A DNA stretch of 64,000 nucleotides from Chloroflexota bacterium (GTDB lineage Bacteria > Chloroflexota > Dehalococcoidia > Lucifugimonadales > Lucifugimonadaceae). A model generated the notes under the pieces. The model saw only the letters and a program-made list of their open reading frames with translations. It did no database searches and was not told the DNA's origin. Below, one piece after another: positions 48,298-56,440 of this stretch. Within the stretch, counting starts at the first letter, position 1; every line of letters starts with the position of its first letter. The stretch is taken from assembly GCA_029262735.1 (NCBI GenBank), contig JAJCYY010000110.1:1-64000 (forward strand), in the 5' to 3' direction. Position numbers and translations under genes: made by a program.

Positions 48298-48690
48298 TTA
48301 GTCAGGCTCGTAGGTGTTGTACAGATTTCTCCAAATCCTCCAGACGCCTTCCCCATCACGTTTCAAGATATTGATGAACCGCATATGCGAAGTGCCTGAC
48401 TGACCTTCACTCTTTTCTTTCGTTTTGTATGTGGCGTGTCCCATCCCGTAGGCGATTTCACCAAAGACCTCGGTCTCATCGATCACCGCTTCCATGTGGG
48501 CGTCGAAGTTTGAGAAGAATTCGGTTATGAACTCCAATATCGCCTTCCTACCGACGACATTTGGTCGATTTGGAAGGGAAATAACCGCATCATCCGAATA
48601 CACATCCGTCCATAGCACCGGATCACCTTGGTCGGTCGCTTGGATGTAGCGCTCAGTGATGGACTCAAACGGATTCGGCTGTTCAGCCAT
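48298..48690 (-). CDS. SnoaL-like (NTF2-fold) protein
   Basis: 130 residues. The pattern FESITERYIQATDQGDPVLW, VYSDDAVISLPN, VVGRKAILEFITEFFSNF and WRIWRNLYNTYEP is that of SnoaL-like/DUF4440 proteins, small cone-shaped barrels acting as isomerases, hydrolases or ligand binders. A GGGAG eight bases before the ATG supports the start. No substrate can be inferred. It lies between an intact recombinase and a diverged recombinase C-terminus, all on the minus strand, so it seems to be element cargo. Confidence 0.7.
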   Translation of the reverse strand: MAEQPNPFESITERYIQATDQGDPVLWTDVYSDDAVISLPNRPNVVGRKAILEFITEFFSNFDAHMEAVIDETEVFGEIAYGMGHATYKTKEKSEGQSGTSHMRFINILKRDGEGVWRIWRNLYNTYEPD

Positions 48691-48708
48691 CTCATCGCTC
48701 CCACTTGT

Positions 48709-49584
48709 TCAAAGTCGGTCGGCAGGACTGTACCGTACGTGTGCCGCCTGCGCCAATTCAGTCGCAACTGCAGCGGTGTATCTCCGTAACATCGTCACGT
48801 CTTTCCATCCCATCACTTCGAGAATATCTGAGTCGTTCATCCCCAACCGCTTCATCTGGGCTGCCGCTGCACGCCGGAATGCATGAACACCCTTGTGCTC
48901 GATACCAGCGGACTTGCACTGACGCTCTATAAGCTGTCCGATGCCCCATCGAGTAAGTGGCCCGTACTTACCACGCCATAGGGCCCCACCGTTCACCTTC
49001 CATCGGCGCACATAGCGGTCTACCGCCCTGAGTGAGTTAGTGCCCAGCGGTATCAGCCTGTCCCCCGTTTTGCCATTCACCCACACCGTTGACGATGACC
49101 AATCCGGCAAGCCCATTGAGACGAGTTCACCTTCCCTCACGCCTGTGTCAAACAGCACAGAGACGATGGCGGCGTTACGGACACCCTCTTTAGAATCCAT
49201 GCGGCAGGAGCGTAGGAGCTGCTTGACCTCATCCGCTGTGTAAGTTGGCTGTGGTCGAACTTTGAACTTCGTCAGCTTCACCGTAGTTGTGGGATTGGTG
49301 GTCACTTCACCTTCAGCAATCAGGAACCTAAAGAACCGACCAAGACCCATCTGTGCTTCTTTGACAGTCTTGGGGGACAGAAACGTTGTTAAGTGCTTGA
49401 CCCACTTGCGTACATCATCTGAGGTCACTACACCGGGCTCTGGCGGCTCTACGTAGGCCCAGAATCGGCGTACGTCCCTCAGGTAGCAGGCGATGGTGTG
49501 TGGGCGCAGTCCATCGGCCTCAAGGGCTAGCTGAAATGACTGAAAGAGGCGTTCCGAACCGAGTGGTGTAACGGCGTTTTTCAC
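48709..49584 (-). CDS. Tyrosine recombinase / integrase (XerC/D-like)
   Basis: 291 residues from a GTG preceded by GGAGGAATATC. The N-terminal SAM-like core-binding domain (FQLALEADGLRPHTIACYLRD) is followed by the catalytic domain with Arg in FDTGVREGELVSM, Lys in NGKTGDRLIPLG, HAFRRAAAAQ (His and second Arg), MGWKDV (the His/Trp position) and the nucleophile in MLRRYTAA. All key residues are present. It sits at the inner edge of the right arm of a tRNA-derived inverted repeat, as integrases that use tRNA 3' ends usually do. It is the likely source of the tRNA-bounded elements here, and two C-terminal scraps of relatives lie close by. Confidence 0.85.
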   Translation of the reverse strand: MKNAVTPLGSERLFQSFQLALEADGLRPHTIACYLRDVRRFWAYVEPPEPGVVTSDDVRKWVKHLTTFLSPKTVKEAQMGLGRFFRFLIAEGEVTTNPTTTVKLTKFKVRPQPTYTADEVKQLLRSCRMDSKEGVRNAAIVSVLFDTGVREGELVSMGLPDWSSSTVWVNGKTGDRLIPLGTNSLRAVDRYVRRWKVNGGALWRGKYGPLTRWGIGQLIERQCKSAGIEHKGVHAFRRAAAAQMKRLGMNDSDILEVMGWKDVTMLRRYTAAVATELAQAAHVRYSPADRL

Positions 49585-49603
49585 GATATTCCTCCGTGAT
49601 TTG

Positions 49604-49701
49604 GAGGAACCGAAACACCAGACCTCATCGGTGAATAGTGGAATTGGTGGGCCCGACAGGGTTCGAACCTGTGACCGATCGGTTATGAGCCGACTGCTCT
49701 A
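49604..49701 (-). repeat. Right arm of the 98-bp inverted repeat
   Basis: Inverse of 47365-47462 with three mismatches. It includes the tRNA 3' part and 41 bp that run to within 20 bp of the recombinase start codon. Confidence 0.8.
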
Positions 49702-49719
49702 CTCACTGAGGCGAGTTCC
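49645..49719 (-). tRNA. Degenerate tRNA with CAT anticodon (Met or Ile2 type), second copy
   Basis: The anticodon and T arms and the CCA end are intact, as in the copy at 47345. The 5' acceptor strand GGAACTC pairs only partly with CGGGCCC, and the D-stem has a mismatch. The 5' third differs completely from the other copy, which marks the recombination point upstream of TAGAGC. It might still fold, but I do not expect it to be functional. Confidence 0.55.
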
Positions 49720-49752
49720 AATCCCAAGAGACTAGCTTCGGTCTGATGTCAC

Positions 49753-50712
49753 TCATCGCCTCCAAAAATCAGGAGCTTCGGCACTCTCGTCAGGGCCGCG
49801 AAGTGCGTCACCAGAACATACCTTGCACTTGCCTTCGCCAGCCTGAACAACCCTCCACAGCTGAGTCGCTGATCCTAATTTGGTCTTGAGATCCGATTGG
49901 GTCTTCCCGATTCTGTCCAGAATCTCCGAAAGCTCTTCGACCGCTGAGTCCTGCTTAAGATCGGCAGATAGGTCACGGGCCTTCACTTTCAACTCCTCGC
50001 TCGGAATGTGCGGCATGAATCTCACCCTGAGGTTGGAACTGGGTTGCCGAACAGTTCGATCGAGGTAATCGAACACGGACCAGATTGCACTGATCATTTC
50101 GGGTTCTGTGGCAGAAACATCATCAATGCCGAATCGCCTGGCGATCCCAGAGTAGATTTGGCCCTGTAGCTCAATGAAACGTTTCGAAGCCCTGATGACT
50201 TCGGTCAGGGAGTGGACGATCTTCGAACCGTCAAGCGATGTAAGTAGATGATCGAGCAGATCCGGGTATTGCGGGTGATCTTGAGGATCGATCGTAATCC
50301 AAGAATCGTCGACGTCCTCTTCCTCCGGTGTTCTGGGTTCGTATCTTCGCCCGTGAGGCGCCCCAAACCCGCACCATTTCCGTCGCCTCGGTGAATAACG
50401 TGAGCTCATCTCAAATGTCAGTCTGTGTGGCAGTTCGATTCGCTCCCGGATCCCAAGCAGTAAGAACCTGAGCTCACGGTAATGGACCTCCAGTTCACCG
50501 CGCGGTAGTGGCGATCCAGTTTCAGCAACGAGTCCTCTTCCTTTGATCTGCCTGCTGATCGTGTCGGTCGACGGCGGATCGTCGTAACCGAACCGCTTCT
50601 TGTTCTCTGGGGAGTACAGCTCGCGGTGAATCTTCTCGTACGTCCAGGACTTGGCCCGCCATCCTGCGCAGTAGCTCCACAGTTCATCCGGCCAACGCGA
50701 CTTTCGACCCAT
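49753..50712 (-). CDS. Hypothetical protein of a mobile element
   Basis: 319 residues with AAAGGAGACGGC before the ATG, a strong start. The N-terminal part (WPDELWSYCAGWRAKSWTYEKIHREL … TISRQIKGRG) resembles a helix-turn-helix of the kind that reads DNA in transposon or phage proteins. A helical middle and a C-terminal CxxC (GKCKVCSG) follow. I do not recognise the family. It is divergent from the serine-recombinase operon and next to the tRNA-derived repeat, so it may be a regulator or accessory gene of the element. Confidence 0.6.
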   Translation of the reverse strand: MGRKSRWPDELWSYCAGWRAKSWTYEKIHRELYSPENKKRFGYDDPPSTDTISRQIKGRGLVAETGSPLPRGELEVHYRELRFLLLGIRERIELPHRLTFEMSSRYSPRRRKWCGFGAPHGRRYEPRTPEEEDVDDSWITIDPQDHPQYPDLLDHLLTSLDGSKIVHSLTEVIRASKRFIELQGQIYSGIARRFGIDDVSATEPEMISAIWSVFDYLDRTVRQPSSNLRVRFMPHIPSEELKVKARDLSADLKQDSAVEELSEILDRIGKTQSDLKTKLGSATQLWRVVQAGEGKCKVCSGDALRGPDESAEAPDFWRR

Positions 50713-50792
50713 GCCGTCTCCTTTCTATTTGCGGATTCTACGCCTGATGCGGGCCACTCAGCATGCCCAACAGATGGTCTGCTATTAGAGCG

Positions 50793-51026
50793 ATGCCCAC
50801 ACCTAAAGACCAAAACAGCAGACCGATCTCTTCAGTGATCGAGTTCAAACCGGTCCCTGATTCAGTGGAGCGAATTCGGCGCGCCTTCGCGCTTCTACTC
50901 AGCGCCGCTGACCGAGCGGGGCAGGCGAACTCAGTCGCGGGGAACGATCTGCGAGATGGTGCGGAGGATCGCACGCAACCTACACCCGATAGCCCGGAAC
51001 GAACCCGGCGGACAGAGAGGAGGTGA
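50793..51026 (+). CDS. Small protein at the head of the serine-recombinase operon
   Basis: 77 residues starting MPTPKDQNSRP, with a predicted helix (VPDSVERIRRAFALLLSAADRAG). AGAG precedes the ATG; an in-frame ATG lies ten codons upstream. It ends six bases before the next gene, within that gene's ribosome-binding site, consistent with translational coupling. The charged C-terminal tail is disordered. Function unknown. Confidence 0.45.
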   Translation: MPTPKDQNSRPISSVIEFKPVPDSVERIRRAFALLLSAADRAGQANSVAGNDLRDGAEDRTQPTPDSPERTRRTERR

Positions 51027-51031
51027 TAACC

Positions 51032-51208
51032 ATGACAACGTTCGAGACGCTGAAATGCCCGGATTGCCGGGCGCAATTCGCAGTTGAATCGGCTGCCCTC
51101 CACGATGAAGTGCAAGAGGTGACCTGTCCCCTCTGTGAGGCATCCGTTGAAGTAGAGCCAGAAGAAGCAGAGACCGACCCAGAAGACGACGATGAAGACA
51201 TGGACTAG
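51032..51208 (+). CDS. Small double-CxxC zinc-ribbon protein
   Basis: 58 residues starting MTTFETLKCPDCRAQF. GAGGAGGTGATAACC before the ATG decides this start over the in-frame GTG nine bases earlier. Two CPxC pairs (CPDC and CPLC, 23 residues apart) form a zinc ribbon of the MJ0042 kind; the rest is an acidic tail (EPEEAETDPEDDDEDMD). Probably nucleic-acid or protein binding. It sits in the recombinase operon and may assist or regulate excision. Confidence 0.65.
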   Translation: MTTFETLKCPDCRAQFAVESAALHDEVQEVTCPLCEASVEVEPEEAETDPEDDDEDMD

Positions 51209-51365
51209 TCGTCTGGGTGGAGGGCTCGAGATCGATCGGGCCCTCCACCTTCAATCCGGTAAGACCGGCGTTCCGCAACTACGTGCGGTAACGCTTTCGC
51301 AATTGCCATGGGAACTGCCTGCGCACACACCCTGGCCCACAGTAAACAAGTTAGGACCATGATCA

Positions 51366-52250
51366 ATGGCCAAGAAGAGACGAAGAAGCAACGATTGGGA
51401 CGACGACGATTTCGGCGAACAGTGGAAAGCCGAACCGATACATGAAGACGTCGTAGCTGATCGAAACAAGGGGCAGTTTCGGGCTGCTGGACTGGCTTGC
51501 CGAAAATGCTCATTCGTTACAACCAAGACCGGGTTTTCAGGTAAGCAGAGCCTGAGGGCTCATCAGAAGGTCCACAAGAGAGAAAGGAGGGCCAGGGATC
51601 ATCCCGCATACCGGCAACTAGCGTGGACGGCACTCGTAACCGGACTCATGATCCTATTTGCTCTGATTGGACCGGTATCTCGGATCGAGGTTGTTCAACC
51701 GCTGTTCGTAGGCATCGGCTTCGCCGGTCTGGGCGTCATACTGGTTGTCAGCCAACTACTGGTCGCCGATCGTGCAGTTGAATCAGCAGACCGTAAAACG
51801 ACCCGACTGGGGTCGACTCTCGTTAACATGTCGAGACTGGTTGGCATCCTCGTGTTAGGTGCCGGGTACCTGGGAATGATCGACTGGTACTGGACGACCA
51901 CAGCACCATTGCTGATGTTGGTCGGTGTACCGACGGTCTCCAACCTGGGGCTCGCAGCGCTCAACGCAAAGCGCGGCCGGTATCGATCACCGAACTATGC
52001 ACAGATCCTCAAGCCAAGGTCTGAGGAGGTTCAAGATCTGCAGTCCGACTACGAGTTCGGTCTTCGTCAGAAGGTACAGTCTGGCCGGATGAACCCGATT
52101 AGGGCGCCTGGCCGACTGAAACGTCACTACAACGCCCTGGGTCTCCCCGCACTCTGGCGAAGAGGTCGAGAACGGCGGAAGAAGCAGGCCGAGGAGAGGA
52201 AAGCAGAGAGTGCACGCAGGCGCGAGCGAAACCAGATGCGTCGCAGATGA
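51366..52250 (+). CDS. Membrane protein with N-terminal C2H2-like finger
   Basis: 294 residues. The N-terminus is charged (MAKKRRRSNDWDDDDF), then a finger-like CRKCSFVTTKTGFSGKQSLR-AHQKVH (CxxC … HxxxH). Four hydrophobic segments follow (LVTGLMILFALIGPVS, LFVGIGFAGLGVILVVSQLL, LVGILVLGAGYLGMI, APLLMLVGVPTVSNLG), and a long basic C-terminal tail (RRGRERRKKQAEERK). I know no named family with this order. AGGA lies upstream at acceptable spacing. It stands 157 bp after the zinc-ribbon gene and 69 bp before the recombinase, so it is probably in the same operon. Confidence 0.6.
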   Translation: MAKKRRRSNDWDDDDFGEQWKAEPIHEDVVADRNKGQFRAAGLACRKCSFVTTKTGFSGKQSLRAHQKVHKRERRARDHPAYRQLAWTALVTGLMILFALIGPVSRIEVVQPLFVGIGFAGLGVILVVSQLLVADRAVESADRKTTRLGSTLVNMSRLVGILVLGAGYLGMIDWYWTTTAPLLMLVGVPTVSNLGLAALNAKRGRYRSPNYAQILKPRSEEVQDLQSDYEFGLRQKVQSGRMNPIRAPGRLKRHYNALGLPALWRRGRERRKKQAEERKAESARRRERNQMRRR

Positions 52251-52319
52251 CTAGCGATGTGTCCCACGCCATGACAGTGACCTCGGGTGCACGGTCGTTG
52301 CCATGAGGAGGTGACTGAG

Positions 52320-53972
52320 ATGAACGTCGAAGAATCAAGAACTGCGATCTACGCTCGGGTCAGTTCCAACCGACAGGAACGCGAGCACACCATCGAGAGT
52401 CAGCTGGTCGACCTCAGGTCTACCGTTCAGTCAGACGGCCACGACGAATACACCGAGTACGTCGACGAAGGTTACTCGCGCTCTGATCTTGCGCGTCCGC
52501 GACTTGATAACTTGAGAGATGCGGTCAGAGAAGGGCGAATAGACAGGATCTACGTTCACGCGGTAGATCGACTCGCCTCGGGCACAGCTCTGGTCGTGCT
52601 GTACGAGGAGTTCACTGACCAATATGTAGAGGTCGTTTTCCTTCACGGTGACATTGAGGACACTCCGGAGGGCAGGCTCCTGCTTCACGTTCAAGCTGGT
52701 GTCGGAGACTACGAACGGGCCAAGACGGCAGAACGAACGCGTCGCGGCAAGCTGTACTGGGCAAGGCAGGGCAACGTACCTGTCGGCGTACGAGCCTACG
52801 GATACAAGATGACCCTGCGGACCGGTGATGCCCGAGCTACATTGAAGGTAGTCGAAGGGGAGGCTGCGATCATTAGGTTGATCTATAGATTGCTGGTTGA
52901 GGAAGAGAAGAGTCTCCGACGCATTGCGGATGCCCTGACAGAGCGTGGCGTGGCGACGCCTCGAGGAGCGCCACGATGGAGGCCAACTACGGTTCGCAAC
53001 ATCCTGCGCAACACGATCTACATCGGACAGCTCCGCTTTCGGCAGTCGGCCGGAAAGCGGAGTCGCGGGAAAGAGCCGAACGATGGCCGGGTCGTGACGA
53101 TCCCCGTTGAGCCGGTAGTGGATGAAGCGACATGGTTAGCCGCACAGGATCAGTTGGACCACAACTACGAAAACGCGAAGCGCAACAACGGCGTCAACTT
53201 CTACCTTCTTCGTGGTCTCATTCGATGCACCGTATGCGGAGGCAAGTACTCAGGCCAGGCGAAGAACGGAATAACTCGGTACCGCTGTGCCAACTACGAC
53301 CACTCCATCTCCGGCAACGGCTTGCATTGCAAGTCGCCTTCCTTCGCTGCCAGGCCAGTGGAGGATGCGGTATGGACAGCAATCTCTGACCTGATGGAGG
53401 ACACGAGTCTGGTCGGTCGGGAGATTGAGCAACGCATTCGAGAGACTCAGGATGGATCTGCAACCGAGAGGAAGCTGACAGGTTTCCGAAGATCCATCGG
53501 TGCCCTAGGCAAACAGAAAGACCGGCTGACCGACGGGTACCTGGCAGGAGCGATAGAGCTCGAATCGTTCAAGTCGCGAATGGATACCTTGAACGCCCAG
53601 CAATCGGAGCTTCAGGCTCAGCTCGAAGCGACTCAGAAGGGTAAAGACGAATCTGTAGCGCTTCGATCGACGGCAGAGGCTTTCCACGACTTTGCGTCGA
53701 CGGTCGGGCTGGGCATCGACTCACTGACTGATGAGGAGCGCCGTCGATTACTTCAGCTCGTTGTAGAAAAGGTTCACGTGGAGGAAGACACGGTCAGGAT
53801 CACTACGGTGATCGATCCGCCTACGGCACCGGCTACCATATCGTCATTGCATACACATCATCCTGAACTTGATTCAGAATCTCCCGGTGACTGCGCATCA
53901 ACGGTCAGATCCCTCCGCTGCGGTCGGGATGACACAAGGCGGTTTCAATTTCTCCTTGCTACAGTCGGCTGA
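52320..53972 (+). CDS. Large serine recombinase
   Basis: 550 residues from the ATG preceded by GAGGAGGTGACTGAG; an earlier in-frame ATG (52287) lacks a ribosome-binding site. The resolvase domain begins TAIYARVSSNRQE, with the nucleophile Ser-15 in ARVS, and continues to about residue 155 (AVDRLASGT). Next are the recombinase domain (VRAYGYKM … SLRRIADALTERGV), a zinc ribbon (CTVCGGKYSGQ … YRCAN … HCKSPSF) and a coiled coil (about 380-450). These unidirectional recombinases integrate phages and islands. The final 40 residues or so (HHPELDSESPGD …) seem to be encoded by a dispersed intergenic repeat, so the original C-terminus may be altered. The 3' end overlaps the convergent NHL gene by 14 bp. 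Confidence 0.85.
   Translation: MNVEESRTAIYARVSSNRQEREHTIESQLVDLRSTVQSDGHDEYTEYVDEGYSRSDLARPRLDNLRDAVREGRIDRIYVHAVDRLASGTALVVLYEEFTDQYVEVVFLHGDIEDTPEGRLLLHVQAGVGDYERAKTAERTRRGKLYWARQGNVPVGVRAYGYKMTLRTGDARATLKVVEGEAAIIRLIYRLLVEEEKSLRRIADALTERGVATPRGAPRWRPTTVRNILRNTIYIGQLRFRQSAGKRSRGKEPNDGRVVTIPVEPVVDEATWLAAQDQLDHNYENAKRNNGVNFYLLRGLIRCTVCGGKYSGQAKNGITRYRCANYDHSISGNGLHCKSPSFAARPVEDAVWTAISDLMEDTSLVGREIEQRIRETQDGSATERKLTGFRRSIGALGKQKDRLTDGYLAGAIELESFKSRMDTLNAQQSELQAQLEATQKGKDESVALRSTAEAFHDFASTVGLGIDSLTDEERRRLLQLVVEKVHVEEDTVRITTVIDPPTAPATISSLHTHHPELDSESPGDCASTVRSLRCGRDDTRRFQFLLATVG
53853..53945. repeat. Dispersed intergenic-type repeat overlapping the recombinase 3' end
   Basis: It begins CATCCTGAACTTGATTCAG and ends GGTCGGGATGACAC, the form of the common 'HPELDSES / gggatgac' bacterial intergenic repeats. 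The recombinase frame reads through it. Confidence 0.45.
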
Positions 53973-54858
53973 ACTTGGTGACCCGTTGGCCCTTACCTGC
54001 GTCGCCGATCTCCGCCACATAGATGTTGCGTTGCGAGTCGAGCCATAGTCCGTGAGCCGCCACACAGGCGTCGGCATTGCCACGCCAGCGGGTGAGCAGA
54101 TCTCCGCCTCGTGTCCAGATCGAGACGCCGTTGCCTCCGCCCTGTTCCACAACGTACAAGTAGCCGTCCGGCGCGAAGTAGATATCTCCGGGGCCGACCA
54201 CGTCGTTCCATTCGCTCTGATAGTTCCCGTCCGCATCGAAGATCTGGATGCGGTTGTTCTCCCGGTCACATATGTAGACGAGACCGTCCGGGTCGACCGC
54301 CACCTTGTGAAGTATCGAGAACTGGCCGGGCCCTTTGCCTGCCTCGCCCCAGGAATGCTCCAGCTCCCCGCTGGCTGAGAAGCGGTGGACACGGCGGTTG
54401 GCGTAGCCGTCTGCTGCGAACAGCCTTCCATCCGGCGCTTCGGCGATACCCGTCGGCATGTTGAACGGCGTGCCCTGCGCTCCTGTTGTCGTGACCGTGA
54501 TGTTTGCGTAGCCGAAGGTGCCGAGAGTCATCAGCACCTCGCCATTCTTACGGTGCTTCGTGATGGTATGTGTCTGGTGATCGGCGAGCCAGATGTTGTC
54601 TTTCGGATCTATGTAGATGCCGTGCGGGACCCGAAACTCACCTTCCAGCGGGCCTCTGTCTGCCCATGAGCCGACGAACTCTCCTTCGGTCGTCCAGCAG
54701 GTGACGGGATGATCGCTGCGGCTGAAGACCCAGACGATGTCCTCGGAGTCGACCGCTACGTCAGCGCACTGGCCGAGATCCCAGTAGCGCGGGACATTTC
54801 GCAGCAGCCAGTCTCGATCAACCTCGTATTTGAAATCGCCTTCGCCAACGGTTGTCAT
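53959..54858 (-). CDS. NHL-repeat six-bladed propeller protein
   Basis: 299 residues with GGAGGACTAACTC before the ATG. There is no signal peptide, so it should be cytoplasmic. NHL units recur about every 45 residues: VAVDSEDIVWVFSRSDHPV, HGIYIDPKDNIWLADHQTHT, TGIAEAPDGRLFAADGYANR, HKVAVDPDGLVYICDRENNR, GDIYFAPDGYLYVVEQGG and HGLWLDSQRNIYVAEIGD. This arrangement resembles peptidyl-alpha-hydroxyglycine lyase-like propellers, which are frequent in environmental Chloroflexota and Proteobacteria, but the family name does not prove activity. It lies next to a broken enolase-type gene and an oxidoreductase, hinting at a catabolic neighbourhood. Confidence 0.8.
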   Translation of the reverse strand: MTTVGEGDFKYEVDRDWLLRNVPRYWDLGQCADVAVDSEDIVWVFSRSDHPVTCWTTEGEFVGSWADRGPLEGEFRVPHGIYIDPKDNIWLADHQTHTITKHRKNGEVLMTLGTFGYANITVTTTGAQGTPFNMPTGIAEAPDGRLFAADGYANRRVHRFSASGELEHSWGEAGKGPGQFSILHKVAVDPDGLVYICDRENNRIQIFDADGNYQSEWNDVVGPGDIYFAPDGYLYVVEQGGGNGVSIWTRGGDLLTRWRGNADACVAAHGLWLDSQRNIYVAEIGDAGKGQRVTKFSRL

Positions 54859-54961
54859 GAGTTAGTCCTCCTGCTGGTGGACACCGGTGTAGCGATGCCT
54901 CACGTCCGGTTCGTCGCAGAAGATACACCTTCAAGAAACGGCGCGCTGTTCGCTTCGCCCA

Positions 54962-55162
54962 TCAGGACCAGTAGGTCTCCTGCTTCGAGCCGAACAGTCC
55001 GCGTGCTTCCTTCACGTAGCCTTTCGGCGGACTCGTCTCGATCGGCGGGCTAGCCAGCAGCGCCTTTTCGTCCATGTCGAGACCGATACCCGGGGTTGCT
55101 GTTACCCGGTGTTCGTCCGCTGGGAGATGTTTGGCAGGTGCAATTTGCGGTGCGGCAGCATC
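54962..55162 (-). pseudogene. C-terminal fragment of an enolase-superfamily gene
   Basis: An open frame without a start reads VTATPGIGLDMDEKAL, then PKGYVKEARGLFGS and ends QETYWS. 'PGIGLDMDE' is the usual tail of mandelate-racemase-type enzymes (compare GPGLGIEIVD and EPGIGMSLDH in the genes at 4 and 1296). Everything upstream, including the active site, is missing. Confidence 0.55.
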
Positions 55163-55260
55163 TTATACTGGTGCCGTTCTTTTCAAACTGTCACGGCTGC
55201 GCATGTAGCGACGTAGAGACAGAGATCAAGCAGTAGCGCCGACCGAGGTTCCGGATCACC

Positions 55261-56286
55261 ATGAAAGTAGTCGGCCGCTATGACGGATCAGTCCTGGAAG
55301 AGGTTCCAAAGAGAGCCGAACGGCTGGAGCGGCTCGGCTTCGACGTGCTGACGACTTCGGAGCTTCGACACGGGGCAACAGCGCGCTTGACGCTAGCAGC
55401 GTACGCGAGCAGGCGAGCTGAGATCAGCACTTCGGTCATGATCGCCTTCGCGCGCAGCCCGTTCGTGATGGCGCAGATGGCCTGGGAGCTGCAACGGATG
55501 ACCGGCGGCCGCATCTCGATCGGCCTCGGGTCGCAGGTTAAAGGCCACAACGAACGCCGGTTTAGCACCGGCCTGTGGGTCCCTCCCGCACCGCGTATGG
55601 AGGAGTATGTGCGTGTGATGCGTGCCGTTTGGCAGACCTTCCAGACTGGTGAGCTTGTGCCATTCAAGGGCAAGCAGTACCAGTTCACGCTGTGTCCGCC
55701 CGCTTTCAACGCGGGACCGATCAGCTTCCCGGCTCCAAAGATCTTCGTGGCCGCCGTGGGACCTGCTATGACACGCGTGGCCGGAAGAGTCGCAGATGGG
55801 CTGCTGCCGCACTCATTTACGACCGGGAAGTACGTACGTGAAGTCACGCTTCCGAATCTTCAGCAGGGAGCGCGAGAGGCAGGGCGGGACGTTGGTGAGA
55901 TAGAGATTGCCGCGGGTGGAATGATGGCGCTTGCGGATTCCGAGAGCGCCGTTGAGAAACAGTTGATCGAACTGCGCAGCCGTGTTGCGTTCTATGGCTC
56001 GACTCGCACGTACCAGCCGGTGTTTGCGACTCACGGACAGGAGGCTCTCGGAAGGCGACTGCATGAGATGTCGGTAGCGGAACGCTGGGACGAGATGCCC
56101 GACGCAGTGCCGCTGGAGGTGGTGCGAGATTTCGTGACAGCCGGGACATTTGATTCGATGCCGGGCGAGATCAAGAACAAATTGAGCTATGCAACCCGTG
56201 TGACTCTGGATCCCGTCAGTGATTCGCCGGATGACGACCAGAGGGTGTTTGAATTAGTCAGGCACGTGCAGGAGATTCCGGTGTGA
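55261..56286 (+). CDS. Luciferase-like (LLM) F420- or flavin-dependent oxidoreductase
   Basis: 341 residues starting MKVVGRYDGSVLEEVPKRAE. The TIM-barrel pattern of the bacterial luciferase-like superfamily is clear: LERLGFDVLTTSELRHGA, TSVMIAFARSPFVMAQMAW, GGRISIGLGSQVKGHNERRF, the segment PPAPRMEEYVRVMRAVWQTF, IFVAAVGPAMTRVAGRVADG. The GLGSQVKGHNERRF stretch matches the F420-dependent TIGR03617-type subgroup more than FMN monooxygenases, but the cofactor cannot be settled by eye. Soluble. Substrate unknown. No strong ribosome-binding site. Expanded LLM families are another known feature of SAR202 Chloroflexota. Confidence 0.85.
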   Translation: MKVVGRYDGSVLEEVPKRAERLERLGFDVLTTSELRHGATARLTLAAYASRRAEISTSVMIAFARSPFVMAQMAWELQRMTGGRISIGLGSQVKGHNERRFSTGLWVPPAPRMEEYVRVMRAVWQTFQTGELVPFKGKQYQFTLCPPAFNAGPISFPAPKIFVAAVGPAMTRVAGRVADGLLPHSFTTGKYVREVTLPNLQQGAREAGRDVGEIEIAAGGMMALADSESAVEKQLIELRSRVAFYGSTRTYQPVFATHGQEALGRRLHEMSVAERWDEMPDAVPLEVVRDFVTAGTFDSMPGEIKNKLSYATRVTLDPVSDSPDDDQRVFELVRHVQEIPV

Positions 56287-56363
56287 CATGACTGGCCGGT
56301 AGCCAGGATAAATGTCTGCTCCAACTGTAGTCCTGGACGGAACGTCGGTCCGATCGTTGTTGC

Positions 56364-56409
56364 AAAAAAAAACACGGGCGGGAGGCTGTTTAGCCATTCC
56401 CGCCCGTGT
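56364..56409 (-). terminator. Rho-independent terminator of the 56441-58093 gene
   Basis: A perfect 12-bp stem ACACGGGCGGGA/TCCCGCCCGTGT with a 14-base loop; reading the minus strand it is followed by a run of T. It begins 32 bp after the stop codon of the minus-strand gene. Confidence 0.85.
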
Positions 56410-56440
56410 CTATTTGGATCAGTGTGTCCGGGTTTTCGTC

